64,000 bases of DNA from Cellulosilyticum sp. (GCA_017941635.1 JAGAVZ010000253.1:33148-97147), one strand, 5' to 3'. Shown: positions 28,314 through 42,197, counted from the stretch's first letter. The notes: generated by a model not told the origin, from the sequence alone. Numbers and translations are program-made.

Positions 28314-28417
28314 TAAATCACATAAAGTAAAACTTGAATAATTAGATCTAGATGCGCTAAATATAAAACGGCATTTTAAATTTATCATATCAAGGTTTAA
28401 ACAAATTTAAATTTAAC

Positions 28418-28743
<326 letters not shown>

Positions 28744-28797
28744 GATTTAGCGACTAAATAAAGAGTGATATAGACCAGGAAAGGAGGGAGCTTCCCT

Positions 28798-29339
28798 TTG
28801 AATACATCATTAATTACAATGCTTTCTGCCGAGTTACCAGGAAGAATTATTGGATTCGATGCTCAATTATTATGGGACTTAGGAATGCAGTTATTTAACA
28901 CATTCTTAATCGTTATCCTTTTATACTACATTCTTCACAAACCTGTTACAGAAATGCTTGAAAAGAGAAAACAAGGTATTGCTAAAAACATTGATGATGC
29001 AAAAGCTGCTAAAGCTGACGCAATCGAGTTAAAAGCAACTTATGAAGAAAAAATTACAAAAATCGATGAGGAAGCATCAGCGATTCTTAAAGAAGCTAGA
29101 GCGAAAGCAGTAGCTAGAGAAGAGCAAATCATTGCAGCAGCTAAACAAGAGGCTGAAGCAATTAAAGCTAAAGCTGAGGCAGATATTCGTCTTGAACAAG
29201 AAAAAGTTAAAGATGAAATGAAAACTCAAATGATCGATGTGTCTACACTTATGGCTAGTAAGTTCGTAGCACTTTCAATCGATGAAGCGAAACAAAACGA
29301 AATTATCGATGAAGTTATCAAAGAGATGGGGGATGTACA

Positions 29340-29352
<13 letters not shown>
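28798..29352 (+). CDS. atpF: ATP synthase F0 subunit b
   Basis: Peripheral stalk subunit, 184 residues: one membrane helix (~26-47) then a long charged coiled coil, rich in Ala, Lys and Glu, reaching F1. The start is a TTG at 28798, ten bases after AAGGAGG. The site lies in a short imperfect hairpin (AAGGGAG-like against CTTCCCTT) that may dampen initiation. An ATG eight codons later is an alternative. The 3' end overlaps atpH by 13 bases. Confidence 0.93.
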
Positions 29353-31413
<2,061 letters not shown>

Positions 31414-31433
31414 TAGAAAAGGGGTGAAGAGAG

Positions 31434-32300
31434 ATGGCGTCTTTACAAGATATTAAAGGGCGAATCCGAAGCATCGATAGTACTAAGAAAATCACTAGTG
31501 CTATGAATCTTGTTGCGACTTCTAAACTTAACAAAAGTAAAGAAGCAGCACTTAGAACAAGACCCTTCTTCAATAAGATTCTCTCTACTATGCAATCTAT
31601 TGGCGCAAACGCTAAAGGGCAAGGCTCTCCTTTCCTAAAAGCTAACGGCTGCGACGTAAAAGCTTACATTACTTTATCAGGAGATAAAGGTCTTTGTGGA
31701 GGTTACAACTCAAACATTTGTAAACTGACAATGAGCAAAATCGAAGATAAAGAAAAAAGCCACTTAATCGTAGTTGGTAAAAAAGGCGTGGATCAGTTTA
31801 AAAGTAGAGGATACGATGTATCAAAAGTAGTAACAGATATTTCAGAAGCTCCAACATATGCGGATGCAAAAGAAATAGCAAATTACGTAACAGACAAATT
31901 CTTAAAAGGTGAAATTGGAGAAGTATATTTATCTTACACAGCATTTAAATCTACTATTCAACAAGAGCCTCAAATGGTTCGTCTTTTACCATTAGATATT
32001 GAAAATATAGAAACAACTAAAAACGAGTCTAACGAACCAAGCGACCTTTTAGTTTATGAGCCATCTCCAGAGGCAGTACTTGGATATGTCATTCCAAGAT
32101 ACGTAGCGGACGTAATCTACGGTGCACTCTGTGAGGCAGCTGCTAGTGAAAACGGTGCAAGAATGACAGCGATGGATTCTGCGACAGAAAATGCGCAAGA
32201 AATTCAAGATAAGCTTAGCATTCAATACAACCGTGCTAGACAAGCAGCAATTACTCAAGAATTAACAGAAATCGTTGCAGGGGTAGGAGCACTCAAATAA
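31434..32300 (+). CDS. atpG: ATP synthase F1 subunit gamma
   Basis: Central rotor shaft, 288 residues. The N-terminal helix begins ASLQDIKGRIRSIDSTKKIT, the middle has SGDKGLCGGYNSN, and the C-terminal helix has RMTAMDSATENA and NRARQAAITQELTEIVAG, all classical. The ribosome site AAGGGGTGA lies 10 bases before the ATG. The fit with atpA and atpD on either side is standard. Confidence 0.97.
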   Translation: MASLQDIKGRIRSIDSTKKITSAMNLVATSKLNKSKEAALRTRPFFNKILSTMQSIGANAKGQGSPFLKANGCDVKAYITLSGDKGLCGGYNSNICKLTMSKIEDKEKSHLIVVGKKGVDQFKSRGYDVSKVVTDISEAPTYADAKEIANYVTDKFLKGEIGEVYLSYTAFKSTIQQEPQMVRLLPLDIENIETTKNESNEPSDLLVYEPSPEAVLGYVIPRYVADVIYGALCEAAASENGARMTAMDSATENAQEIQDKLSIQYNRARQAAITQELTEIVAGVGALK

Positions 32301-32315
32301 GTAATAAAGGAGTGA

Positions 32316-33713
<1,398 letters not shown>

Positions 33714-33729
33714 TTAGGGGGAACGCACT

Positions 33730-34128
33730 ATGGCAAATACAATGAAACTTCAAATCATCACACCAATGAGAACTATCTTAGATGAAGAAGTAGAATCAGT
33801 CATTCTTCATACTACAGAAGGTGAAATGTGTGTGCTATACGATCATGAGCCAACAGTTACACTTTTAGGGTACAAAGACTTAACTTATACTCAAGGTGGG
33901 CAAAAGAAAAAAGCGACTGCATTAGGTGGCTTTGCTGAAATCACAAAGGATAGAATCACTGTTCTTACAGATGCTTCAGAGTTAGCTGATGAAATCGACT
34001 TAGAAAGAGCACAAAGAGCTAAAGAACGTGCTGAGAAACGTCTTGCTTCAAAAGAAGCAAACATCGATCACCTTCGTGCCGAAATCGCTCTTAGAAAGGC
34101 AATTGCTCGTATTAACTTAAGAAAATAA
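33730..34128 (+). CDS. atpC: ATP synthase F1 subunit epsilon
   Basis: Rotor subunit and potential inhibitor of ATP hydrolysis, 132 residues. The N-terminal beta sandwich (LQIITPMRTILDEEV...) and the C-terminal helical pair (LERAQRAKERAEKRL and ALRKAIARINL) are both complete. It is the last gene of the operon, followed by a strong terminator. Confidence 0.95.
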   Translation: MANTMKLQIITPMRTILDEEVESVILHTTEGEMCVLYDHEPTVTLLGYKDLTYTQGGQKKKATALGGFAEITKDRITVLTDASELADEIDLERAQRAKERAEKRLASKEANIDHLRAEIALRKAIARINLRK

Positions 34129-34156
34129 GTTTAAATATGAATTGATATTTATAAAT

Positions 34157-34199
34157 AAAAAACTGCAAGCTGGAAGACTGCCCCAGCTTGCAGTTTTTT
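34157..34199 (+). terminator. Terminator of the atp operon
   Basis: A 17-base perfect stem, AAAAAACTGCAAGCTGG (34157-34173) against 34183-34199, ending in TTTTTT. Confidence 0.93.
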
Positions 34200-34413
34200 C
34201 TTTATAAGAGAAAGTATTGTAAAATTATATAGATACACCTATGTTTAGATAAATATCAAACTTAAAAAATAGCTGTAAATTATTGTATAAAAATTTGCAA
34301 TACCCCGAAAAGATTAGTTTTTTCACCATGGAATTTAGGTAAAATATAAGGAGTATGAAGCGCCTATAAGATGATTTTATCATTGAATAGATATATAGAT
34401 TGGAGAGTATAAT

Positions 34414-35463
34414 ATGCGCATAGTGAGCGTTAGAGATTTAAAGGGAAATGAAATTATTGGTGAAAATATTATACGTGAAAATGGTGTTGTTTTACTTAAT
34501 AGGGGAACCAGATTTAGATTATCTTTTACTGAGAAATTATTGCAGTATAACATAGAGTATATTTATATTGAAGACAAAATGTCTGAAGGTATTGAGCCAA
34601 AGTTCATCATTGAACCAGAGCAAAAACAACAACTTATTGAAGATTTTAGAAATGAGTTTAATAAAATCCTATCAAGTAAAAAGGTTAAATTAGCACCCAT
34701 TTACAAAATTGCAGACAGTATTGTAGAAACATTAGTCTCTAAAGAAACAGTCTACGATTTGATTAATGTAAGAACCAATGCTTATGATACTTATGAACAC
34801 TGCATAGAAGTAACAATCCTTGTGTATATGATGTGTAAGAAACTACAGATTCCTGTGAACCAAACTAAGGAGATTGTTATTGGGAGTTTATTACATGATA
34901 TAGGAATGATTTTTGTACCTAAAGAAATCTTAAATAAAAATGGAAAGCTTTCAGAAATGGAACGTAAGATTGTTCAAAACCATACAGAGTTAGGTTACAA
35001 AATGATTAAAGATGATGAGAGTATAGATATATTAGCAAAACTTATTGTTTTATGTCATCATGAAAGAGAAGATGGAAGTGGTTATCCACTAGGACGAGGA
35101 GAAGATTTGCATATCGGTGCAAAAATTGTGGCAGCATGTGATGTTTTCGTAGCCATTACTTCTGAAAGATGTTATAGACATGGATTACCATTAAACGAAG
35201 CAGTCATTTTATTAAGAAAAGAGAAGCTCAATGAAAAAGTGGAAAGAACACTAGAAAGCTTATTAAACTTCTATCCATTAGGAACAGCTGTCTTACTAAG
35301 TGACCAAACCATTGGTATTGTGGAGAACAACCATAGCGATGACTTAGAAAGACCAGTTGTAAGGGTGGTAAAAAAAGATAATATAGAGCTAGAGAAGTAC
35401 TATAAGGTAGATTTAAAAGAACGAGATGACTTGAGTATTGTAAGTGTGCTACATAATTTATAA
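34414..35463 (+). CDS. HD-GYP domain phosphodiesterase (probable c-di-GMP hydrolase)
   Basis: A 349-residue soluble protein. The N-terminal ~110 residues are a DUF3391-like or PilZ-like region without a clear receiver domain. The HD-GYP domain covers ~120-290, with metal-binding LLHDIG at 159-164, the downstream HHERxDGSGYP at 215-225 and DVFVAITSER. The C-terminal ~60 residues form a beta-rich tail (LSDQTIGIVENN). These enzymes hydrolyse c-di-GMP, which could tune flagellar motility or surface attachment; flagellar rod genes and large surface proteins lie further along the window. All metal ligands of the HD and GYP motifs look intact. It is a single gene with its own terminator. Confidence 0.92.
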   Translation: MRIVSVRDLKGNEIIGENIIRENGVVLLNRGTRFRLSFTEKLLQYNIEYIYIEDKMSEGIEPKFIIEPEQKQQLIEDFRNEFNKILSSKKVKLAPIYKIADSIVETLVSKETVYDLINVRTNAYDTYEHCIEVTILVYMMCKKLQIPVNQTKEIVIGSLLHDIGMIFVPKEILNKNGKLSEMERKIVQNHTELGYKMIKDDESIDILAKLIVLCHHEREDGSGYPLGRGEDLHIGAKIVAACDVFVAITSERCYRHGLPLNEAVILLRKEKLNEKVERTLESLLNFYPLGTAVLLSDQTIGIVENNHSDDLERPVVRVVKKDNIELEKYYKVDLKERDDLSIVSVLHNL

Positions 35464-35517
35464 AGTTTAAATAGGGTATTTTTCCTAGGAAATAGTCGAT
35501 TAAAAGCGAATAGAGAT

Positions 35518-35564
35518 AAAAAGAGATGATTAAGTAGTCTAAGCTACGAAATCATCTCTTTTTT
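35518..35564 (+). terminator. Terminator of the HD-GYP gene
   Basis: AAAAAGAGATGATT (35518-35531) pairs with AATCATCTCTTTTT (from 35550), followed by further T. Confidence 0.88.
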
Positions 35565-35762
35565 GATATAATAAACTTGTAATAAAGAAAATTTGAAATA
35601 AGATTATAAATGCTATAGAGAAAGCATTTAAGAACTATATTTATATTATGCCTTCTTATAATTTGAAGCAAATAGCGTATGAATAAGTCTAATATAAAGT
35701 GGAGCTGTCGTATTAAGCATGGAAAAGTTTAAATAACATTTTACATATCATAGGGGGGAACT

Positions 35763-36317
35763 ATGATGACAGATTTACGGGAAAAATCTAGAGAGAGTAG
35801 AGAAAAAATATTTTCAAGAGGAGCATTATTGCTTGTTATTATTTTATATCTTATAGCAAATTTTAGAGAAGAAGCAGTATTTAGGGGCATTTTAAAATAT
35901 GGGTCAATACAGGAATTAATTAAGGCAGAGTATCAATATGTGGGTGAAGAAACCATGATGATTACAGGTTTAGAAATAAATCAGAGAGAAAATATTAAAG
36001 AGACAACTTGTATCACATATTATATGGAACTTTGTTCCCAGTCAGGAAAATTAAAGCTGAGAAAGCTCATAAATAAGGACGAGTATCATGAGTTTAAAGT
36101 AGGAGATTCGTACCATAATTATTTTATCTTTAAGAAAGTTTTGGGAGGCTATTGTGGGTATCAAGTAGATCAAAAGGCAAATAGTCCTATGGAAGTCTTG
36201 ATGCTGGAACTACATAAAAAGTTTTGGCAGTCACAGATTTTCTTAATATTTATAGGATTAATAGTGGCAAGCAAGTATGGCGAAAAGATTATATTAGGTA
36301 TAAAGTCATATAAGTGA
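35763..36317 (+). CDS. Membrane protein of unknown function (184 aa, two helices)
   Basis: I do not recognise a family. A membrane helix spans ~residues 19-34. It is followed by a ~115-residue extracellular or periplasmic-side domain with Tyr, Lys and Glu and two or three Cys, then a second membrane helix (~156-172) and a short basic end. The ribosome site AGGGGGG lies before two adjacent ATGs (35763 and 35766). The topology, two helices flanking one outer domain, resembles YIP1-like, E3-type or DUF3592-like proteins, but no motif supports that. It stands alone between a terminator and mutY. Confidence 0.65.
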   Translation: MMTDLREKSRESREKIFSRGALLLVIILYLIANFREEAVFRGILKYGSIQELIKAEYQYVGEETMMITGLEINQRENIKETTCITYYMELCSQSGKLKLRKLINKDEYHEFKVGDSYHNYFIFKKVLGGYCGYQVDQKANSPMEVLMLELHKKFWQSQIFLIFIGLIVASKYGEKIILGIKSYK

Positions 36318-36722
36318 ATGATTGTAGATTTAGATAAATGGAAAGTTAAGGGATACATAATGATTTTGAATACAGAAATATCCATTTAAAAAAGCTGTCT
36401 GGGTACAGGTAACGAGTATAGAAGTTAGTAGAAAGTATAAAAATATTGTAGAATAGGAAATAGGCTAGAGAAAACTAGATGCAGTTACAAATTATAGATA
36501 ACTATAAAAGGGTTCATCATCACCAACTGTGCTTGACATGTATATACTGTTTTTTTGGGAGTAAGAGTATATAGTCATTACGCTATTGGCTAAATACATA
36601 TTTTGAAGTCAAGTAGTCAAGGACATATTTTGGTGAGAATCCAAGAAGTGTATAAATAAAACAAAAGATATATAGAGTAAAAAGCGATATAAACAACATA
36701 AGAGAGGATATAAAACTAGAAC
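36318..36722. other. Gene-free AT-rich interval before mutY
   Basis: About 400 bases without a supportable gene. A TTGACA near 36532 lacks a -10 partner at the right distance. No hairpin with a T tail or repeat is evident. Confidence 0.5.
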
Positions 36723-37766
36723 ATGAACACAAATTTTGCGACATTATTAATAGACTGGTTTGAAGAAAATAAAAGAGAAATGCCATGGCGAAAAACTTCT
36801 AATCCATATTGCATTTGGGTATCAGAAGTCATGCTACAACAAACACAAGTAGCTACGGTTATTCCATATTATATTCGTTTTATGGAACGCTTCCCAACAG
36901 TGATGGATTTGGCAGAGGCAACCCTTGAGGATGTTCATCAATATTGGCAAGGACTAGGCTACTATAGACGTGGAGAGAATCTTTGGAAAGGGGCAAAGGT
37001 TATTGCAGAAAGATGGCAAGGCGAATTTCCAAGAGACCCTAAATTAGTCAGTGAGATTCCAGGAGTAGGTCCATACACTTTAGGTGCTATTTGTAGTATT
37101 GCGTTTCATCTGCCACTTCCAGCAGTAGACGGTAATGTCATGCGTGTCATGTCTAGATGGTATTGTCTTTCAGACGACATTGGTGTTGCCAAGAATCGTA
37201 AGATTTTTGAAGCTAAAGTTATGGACAATATGCCAGATGATCCAAATCGTTTTAATCAAGGGCTCATGGAACTGGGGGCACTCATTTGCACGCCTCAAAA
37301 TCCTAAGTGCGAGGAATGTCCAGTAAAAAGCCTGTGTCAGGCATACCAAACAGGAACAGTGAATGATTATCCAGTTAAAGAAAAGAAATTAAAAAAAGTA
37401 GAAGAAAAATACTATGCGCTTATGATAGAGAAAGACCATAAGATTGGAATGATAAAAAGACCAGAAGATGGGCTTCTAGCTAATTTATGGGGCGTACCAC
37501 TTATACCAGAAAAGAAATGGCAAGAGGCAGGATTTGAACAATTAGACTTCATAGAGTTTGATAGTGTAAATCATATCTTTACTCATAAAAAATGGAGAAT
37601 GACACCAATTACTGTTAAGTGGAGTAAGTCATTGATAGAATGTATGAATCGAGCAGAAATAAATGAGGATGAAATCGTTTATTATGATGAAAGCAAATTA
37701 AAGGATATTCCAATAGCAACTGCATTTAAGAAGGTTCTAAAGTGTGTACAGATTAAGTTAAATTAA
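36723..37766 (+). CDS. mutY: A/G-specific adenine DNA glycosylase
   Basis: Removes adenine mispaired with 8-oxoguanine. It has 347 residues. The helix-hairpin-helix segment EIPGVGPYTLGA is at 111-122; catalytic Glu35 is in SEVMLQQTQV and Asp136 in VDGNVMRV. The 4Fe-4S ligands are Cys189, Cys196, Cys199 and Cys205 (C-X6-C-X2-C-X5-C). The C-terminal third is the NUDIX-like domain that recognises 8-oxoG, with the HIFTHKKW element. There is no clear ribosome site beyond an AG-rich stretch (AGAGAGGA), a modest start context. Confidence 0.96.
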   Translation: MNTNFATLLIDWFEENKREMPWRKTSNPYCIWVSEVMLQQTQVATVIPYYIRFMERFPTVMDLAEATLEDVHQYWQGLGYYRRGENLWKGAKVIAERWQGEFPRDPKLVSEIPGVGPYTLGAICSIAFHLPLPAVDGNVMRVMSRWYCLSDDIGVAKNRKIFEAKVMDNMPDDPNRFNQGLMELGALICTPQNPKCEECPVKSLCQAYQTGTVNDYPVKEKKLKKVEEKYYALMIEKDHKIGMIKRPEDGLLANLWGVPLIPEKKWQEAGFEQLDFIEFDSVNHIFTHKKWRMTPITVKWSKSLIECMNRAEINEDEIVYYDESKLKDIPIATAFKKVLKCVQIKLN

Positions 37767-37812
37767 AGTCACAGTTACTGCAATCTTCACAGGTATATTG
37801 GATTTTATTAAG

Positions 37813-37856
37813 AAAGGGTTGTGCACTTAGTTTACCTAGTGCGACAGCCCTTTTTT
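37813..37856 (+). terminator. Terminator of mutY
   Basis: AAGGGTTGTGCACTTAG pairs with CTAGTGCGACAGCCCTT with small mismatches around a TTTAC loop, followed by TTTTTT. Confidence 0.85.
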
Positions 37857-37947
37857 CAATATCTTAAAATGAGTTAGGTAAAATATATCATATATAGTTA
37901 AGAAATTGAAAATATGATAAAAAATAATACAAGAATTGATTAGAATA

Positions 37948-37976
37948 TTTACAAATATTACAATCAATATTATTAT
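37948..37976 (+). promoter_or_regulatory. Likely promoter of the pectinase gene
   Basis: -35 TTTACA (37948-37953), 17-base spacer, -10 TATTAT (37971-37976), about 155 bases before the start codon. No clear catabolite-repression operator was found in the leader. Confidence 0.5.
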
Positions 37977-38132
37977 AGTAAATGTACAAAAAATATTTTA
38001 TATATAAGAAAAACTTGTTTATAATATTACCTTAAATCAAATAGTATTTAAGATTATGTGTACAAAAAGTAATAAGTATAGCGAAAGTAAAAAAGATTAT
38101 TTAGTTATTATCATGAGATAAGGAGAAAGATT

Positions 38133-41100
38133 ATGGGATTAAAACAAAGAAAAATGATCAGCTCATTAATAGCATTAACATTATTAGCAGGTAATACAGT
38201 TACTTTTGCAGCATCTGGTGAAGTATTATTAATGGAAAAATTTAATGATACAGCAAAAACATTAGAAGAAAAAGGATATACCGTTACAAGCAGTGAAGGT
38301 AAAGAGAAGAATGGTATTCAAGGTAGTGTAGAATGGATTACTGAAGGTACTGATGGTATGGTTTATTTTAAAGACGAAGCAGATGATGCTTTCAAATTAG
38401 AAAAAACATTTGATAAACAAACAGGTACCATTACAGCTTCTGTTGATTTTAAAGCATCTGGTAAAGTAGTTGGTGGTACAACACCAATTAAATTATATTC
38501 AAGCGATGGAAAAGAAGTTGCCATTATAGAAGTGAAGTCAGGTGCACTTTCTTATCGCAAGCCTAATAAAGAGTATGTAAGCTTATTAGAGCCAGTAGCA
38601 GATGAATGGTATAACATTAAGGTAGTGGCTCATGTAAAAGAACAAGTTTCAAATGTGTACATAGATGGCAAATTAGTGGGTGAAAAAATTCCATTTAATG
38701 AGACTGTAACGGATATTAATAAAATCGAAGCTTTTTCAGCTGGGACAAGTGTAGGTCCATTTTATTTAGATAATGTCATCATCTACGAAGGTGAAATGAC
38801 TAATAATGAAACAGATAAAGTGAAACAACCTACAGCATCAGATTCAAAAGAAGAAGCCAAAGAACCAGTAAAAGAGGAAACAAAAAATGAAGCTACTACA
38901 ACAGGTAGTGGTAATAAAAGCTTATATGAAGCAGAAGATGCTGTACATGAAGGTATTAAAGTAGATGATAAACATGTTGGCTTTACAGGAACAGGTTTTG
39001 CAGATTACAGTCCAAATCAAGCTGGCGGTTTTATTGAATGGACAGTTAATGTAGATGAAGCAGGAGAATATGTTCTTGATTTTAGATATGCACATGGTTC
39101 TGATGATTCAAGACCAGCACAAATTGATGTGAATGGTCAAAAAGTAGTAGAACGTTTAGAATTCCCTTCTACAGGAGATTTTGCTAAATGGTCTAATGTA
39201 CAAACTACAGTAACTTTAAATAAAGGTGAAAATAAAATTAAAGCCATTGGAGTAGGCGAAAAAGGTGGCGTTAATACAGATAGCCTTATGGTGTATCCAA
39301 GCTTTGAAATGCTTGTTGAAGCAGAGGATATGAAAGATTCTAAAGATGTTATTGTAGATAATCAACATAACGGATTTACAGGAACAGGTTTTATTGATTA
39401 TAAGCCAAATCAAGCAGGCGGTTATATTGAATGGGAAGTAGATATTCCTTATGAAACAAGCTATGTGCTTCAATTCACTTATGCACATGGTGCAAATGAT
39501 GAAAGACCAGTTTCAGTTTCTGTAAATGGTAATGTTGTTAGTGAAAGTGTACCATTTAATTCTACAGGAGATTGGACAAAATGGCAGACTTCAAGTACTA
39601 CAGTGGTTCTTCAAAAAGGTAAAAATATTATTCGTGCCACAGGTGTAGGAGAAAAAGGTGGTCCAAACATTGATAGTATGCGAATTATGACACAAGACTT
39701 AGCTAAAGCAGCTGAGACTGTAAGCTTTTTACCTAGTGGATTTAGTCCAGTTTCAGTAGATGAACTTTTAGGTAGTGTCAATAAAAATATCTTAGTTAAA
39801 AAAGGTGCTATTGCTAAAGATGCAAGTAAAGTAACGACGCGTCCACAAGCACAAGGAGAAACAGTAGCTATTGAATCTGTAGATGCTTATGGTGAGCAAA
39901 TGGTTATTGTAACTCTAGATAGCTTTATTGAGAAATTTAATTTCTCAGACTTAAAATTAACAGCAGCTGGTAGTGATTGGTATAGTTTAAATGGAGAATT
40001 TACAGACAAAATCACAGTAAAACGTGCAGCACAAACAGTCAATGAAAAAGGACAAACTGTTTTAATTTATGAAATCAATGAAACTTTAGATGGCACTGAA
40101 TTTGCACCAGTAGAAGAAGTAGAAAGTATTGGTGATTTACAAGCTGCTATTACAAAAGCAGATCATTATGTTTCTTGGCAAATGGAACATGGTGGATGGA
40201 GTAAAGAAATTTCTGTACATAACACACGTGCATGGGATGGCGTTGAAAAGAAAAGTGGATCAACAGGCTGGATTAGTGCAGATGGTGTAGATTTAGGAAC
40301 TATTGATAATGATGCAACCTACTCACATATTCGTCACTTAGCACAAGTTTACCAAGTAACAAAAGATGAGAAGTATAAAGAAAGTATCTTAAAGGGTATT
40401 GATTTCCTCTTTAAATTACAAGGAGAAAAAGGTGGATTTGCACAAGTATATCCTGAGCGTGGTAACTATTCAGATGATGCAACCTTTAATGATAATGCAA
40501 TGGTTAATACAATGATTTTATTAGAGGATGTAAAAAATAGTAACTATCCATTTACAGAGGATTTAATCCCAGAAACTTATAGACAACGTGCAAGTGCAAG
40601 TATTGCAAAAGGTATTGATTATATTTTAAATGCACAAATCAAAGTAAATGGTAAATTAACAGCTTGGTGTGCACAACATAATCAATTAACTTATGAGCCA
40701 ACTATGGCTAGAGCTTATGAATTACCATCTATTAGTGCTCAAGAATCAGTAGGTGTTGTTAAATTCTTAATGGCTCAAGAAGAACAAACTCCAGCAATCA
40801 AAGCAGCTATTGAAGGCGCTATGAACTGGTTTGAAGAAGTCAAAGTAGAAAACCTAAGCTTTGATGTAAAGGATGCAGCTAATGGTTATTTTGTAGAAAA
40901 ACAAGGTGCTAACTTATGGTACAGATTCTATGAGTTAGGAACAAGCAAACCATTCTTCTCAGATCGCGATAGTAAAGTTTACTATGATATTGCTGAGATT
41001 TCAGAAGAAAGAAGAACAGGCTATTCTTGGTCAGGTGTATGGCCAGAAAAATTATTAGAAATCTATAATACTGTAGGCTATTATCCAAATAAAGTACGTG

Positions 41101-42137
41101 CAGAAGTAACCGGAACAGCCTCTGTAGATGTAGCAGGTAAAACATTAAAAGAAGGTGCCTATGAAATGTTAGAACAAAATATACTAGATGAAGTAGATAG
41201 TATCAAACTTGTTGTTGATCAAAAAGGTAAAGGCGATTTTACAACAGTAAGTGAAGCTATTAGCAATGCACCAGTTGGAAGTAAGGTACCAGTTAATATT
41301 TATATCAAATCAGGTACTTATAAAGAAGTCGTTACAATCGATAAGAACTTATCTAACATTAATCTTATTGGTGAAGATGCAGCTTCAACTGTTTTAACTT
41401 TTGATAACTACTCTGGTAGAGAAAAAGCAGCAGGCGGTACTTTTGGAACATCTGGTAGTGCAAGTACCTTTATTAAAGGTAGTGATATTGTAGTAAAAAA
41501 TATTACCTTTGAAAATGCCTTTGATGAAGCAAGTACAGATGCAAAGGATAAACAAGCTGTAGCTTTATATGTATCAGGTGAACGAGTTGCTTTTGAAGAT
41601 TGCCGTTTTATTGGAAATCAAGATACACTCTATACAAATGATGGCTCACAATACTTCAAAAACTGTTATATTGAAGGTGATGTAGACTTTATCTTTGGTG
41701 AAGCACAAGCTGTATTTGAAGGATGCCAAATTCACTCTTTAACAAAAGGTTCAGATACTAATAACGGTTATGTAACAGCTGCTAGTACACAAATTAAAGA
41801 TACATATGGTTATTTATTTAAAAACTGTACATTAACAAGTGATGCACCAGTAGGAACTGTATACCTTGGAAGACCATGGCATCCAAGTGGAGATGTTAAT
41901 GCGATTGCAAGTGTAGTCTTTATGAACTGTGAATTAGGAGAACACATTAATCCAGTAGGTTGGACAGATATGAGTGGCTTCAAAGCAGAAGATGCACGTT
42001 TCGCAGAATATCAAAACACAGGTAAAGGTGTTAATAAAGAAAGAACACAATTAACTGCCCAAGAAGCAAGTAAATGGACAGTATCAAATGTGTTAAATGG
42101 TTGGGATGCAGTAGCAGCATTAAATAGTGTAAAATAA
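38133..42137 (+). CDS. Secreted multidomain pectinase: CBM35-like x2, PL10 pectate lyase, CE8 pectin methylesterase
   Basis: 1334 residues exported by a signal peptide (~1-27, ending TFAA). Domains in order: a ConA-like beta-sandwich (~30-225); an acidic linker (~226-262); two CBM6/35-type modules (~263-388 and ~394-520), near-repeats starting with EAED and sharing VGFTGTGF or NGFTGTGF; a spacer (~530-660); a PL10 pectate lyase (~665-1010, with MEHGGWSK, GGFAQVYPERGNYSDDATF, RRTGYSWSG); a CE8 esterase (~1030-1334). CE8 catalytic residues are Asp1164 (GNQDTLY), Asp1185 (DFIFG) and Arg1247 (LGRPW). The esterase removes methyl groups and the lyase cleaves the resulting polygalacturonate. No anchor, SLH or dockerin module is seen. 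Confidence 0.93.
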   Translation: MGLKQRKMISSLIALTLLAGNTVTFAASGEVLLMEKFNDTAKTLEEKGYTVTSSEGKEKNGIQGSVEWITEGTDGMVYFKDEADDAFKLEKTFDKQTGTITASVDFKASGKVVGGTTPIKLYSSDGKEVAIIEVKSGALSYRKPNKEYVSLLEPVADEWYNIKVVAHVKEQVSNVYIDGKLVGEKIPFNETVTDINKIEAFSAGTSVGPFYLDNVIIYEGEMTNNETDKVKQPTASDSKEEAKEPVKEETKNEATTTGSGNKSLYEAEDAVHEGIKVDDKHVGFTGTGFADYSPNQAGGFIEWTVNVDEAGEYVLDFRYAHGSDDSRPAQIDVNGQKVVERLEFPSTGDFAKWSNVQTTVTLNKGENKIKAIGVGEKGGVNTDSLMVYPSFEMLVEAEDMKDSKDVIVDNQHNGFTGTGFIDYKPNQAGGYIEWEVDIPYETSYVLQFTYAHGANDERPVSVSVNGNVVSESVPFNSTGDWTKWQTSSTTVVLQKGKNIIRATGVGEKGGPNIDSMRIMTQDLAKAAETVSFLPSGFSPVSVDELLGSVNKNILVKKGAIAKDASKVTTRPQAQGETVAIESVDAYGEQMVIVTLDSFIEKFNFSDLKLTAAGSDWYSLNGEFTDKITVKRAAQTVNEKGQTVLIYEINETLDGTEFAPVEEVESIGDLQAAITKADHYVSWQMEHGGWSKEISVHNTRAWDGVEKKSGSTGWISADGVDLGTIDNDATYSHIRHLAQVYQVTKDEKYKESILKGIDFLFKLQGEKGGFAQVYPERGNYSDDATFNDNAMVNTMILLEDVKNSNYPFTEDLIPETYRQRASASIAKGIDYILNAQIKVNGKLTAWCAQHNQLTYEPTMARAYELPSISAQESVGVVKFLMAQEEQTPAIKAAIEGAMNWFEEVKVENLSFDVKDAANGYFVEKQGANLWYRFYELGTSKPFFSDRDSKVYYDIAEISEERRTGYSWSGVWPEKLLEIYNTVGYYPNKVRAEVTGTASVDVAGKTLKEGAYEMLEQNILDEVDSIKLVVDQKGKGDFTTVSEAISNAPVGSKVPVNIYIKSGTYKEVVTIDKNLSNINLIGEDAASTVLTFDNYSGREKAAGGTFGTSGSASTFIKGSDIVVKNITFENAFDEASTDAKDKQAVALYVSGERVAFEDCRFIGNQDTLYTNDGSQYFKNCYIEGDVDFIFGEAQAVFEGCQIHSLTKGSDTNNGYVTAASTQIKDTYGYLFKNCTLTSDAPVGTVYLGRPWHPSGDVNAIASVVFMNCELGEHINPVGWTDMSGFKAEDARFAEYQNTGKGVNKERTQLTAQEASKWTVSNVLNGWDAVAALNSVK

Positions 42138-42151
42138 TATGAGTACTTATT

Positions 42152-42197
42152 AAAAGAGATGAAGAAATAATCTAAGGGTTATTTCTTCATCTCTTTT
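42152..42197 (+). terminator. Terminator of the pectinase gene
   Basis: A 19-base stem (42152-42170 against 42179-42197) with AAAAGAGATGAAG at its base, ending in TTTT. Confidence 0.88.

Noticed and set aside
36532..36560. Promoter upstream of mutY
   Set aside because: TTGACA occurs but no acceptable -10 box lies 16-18 bases downstream.
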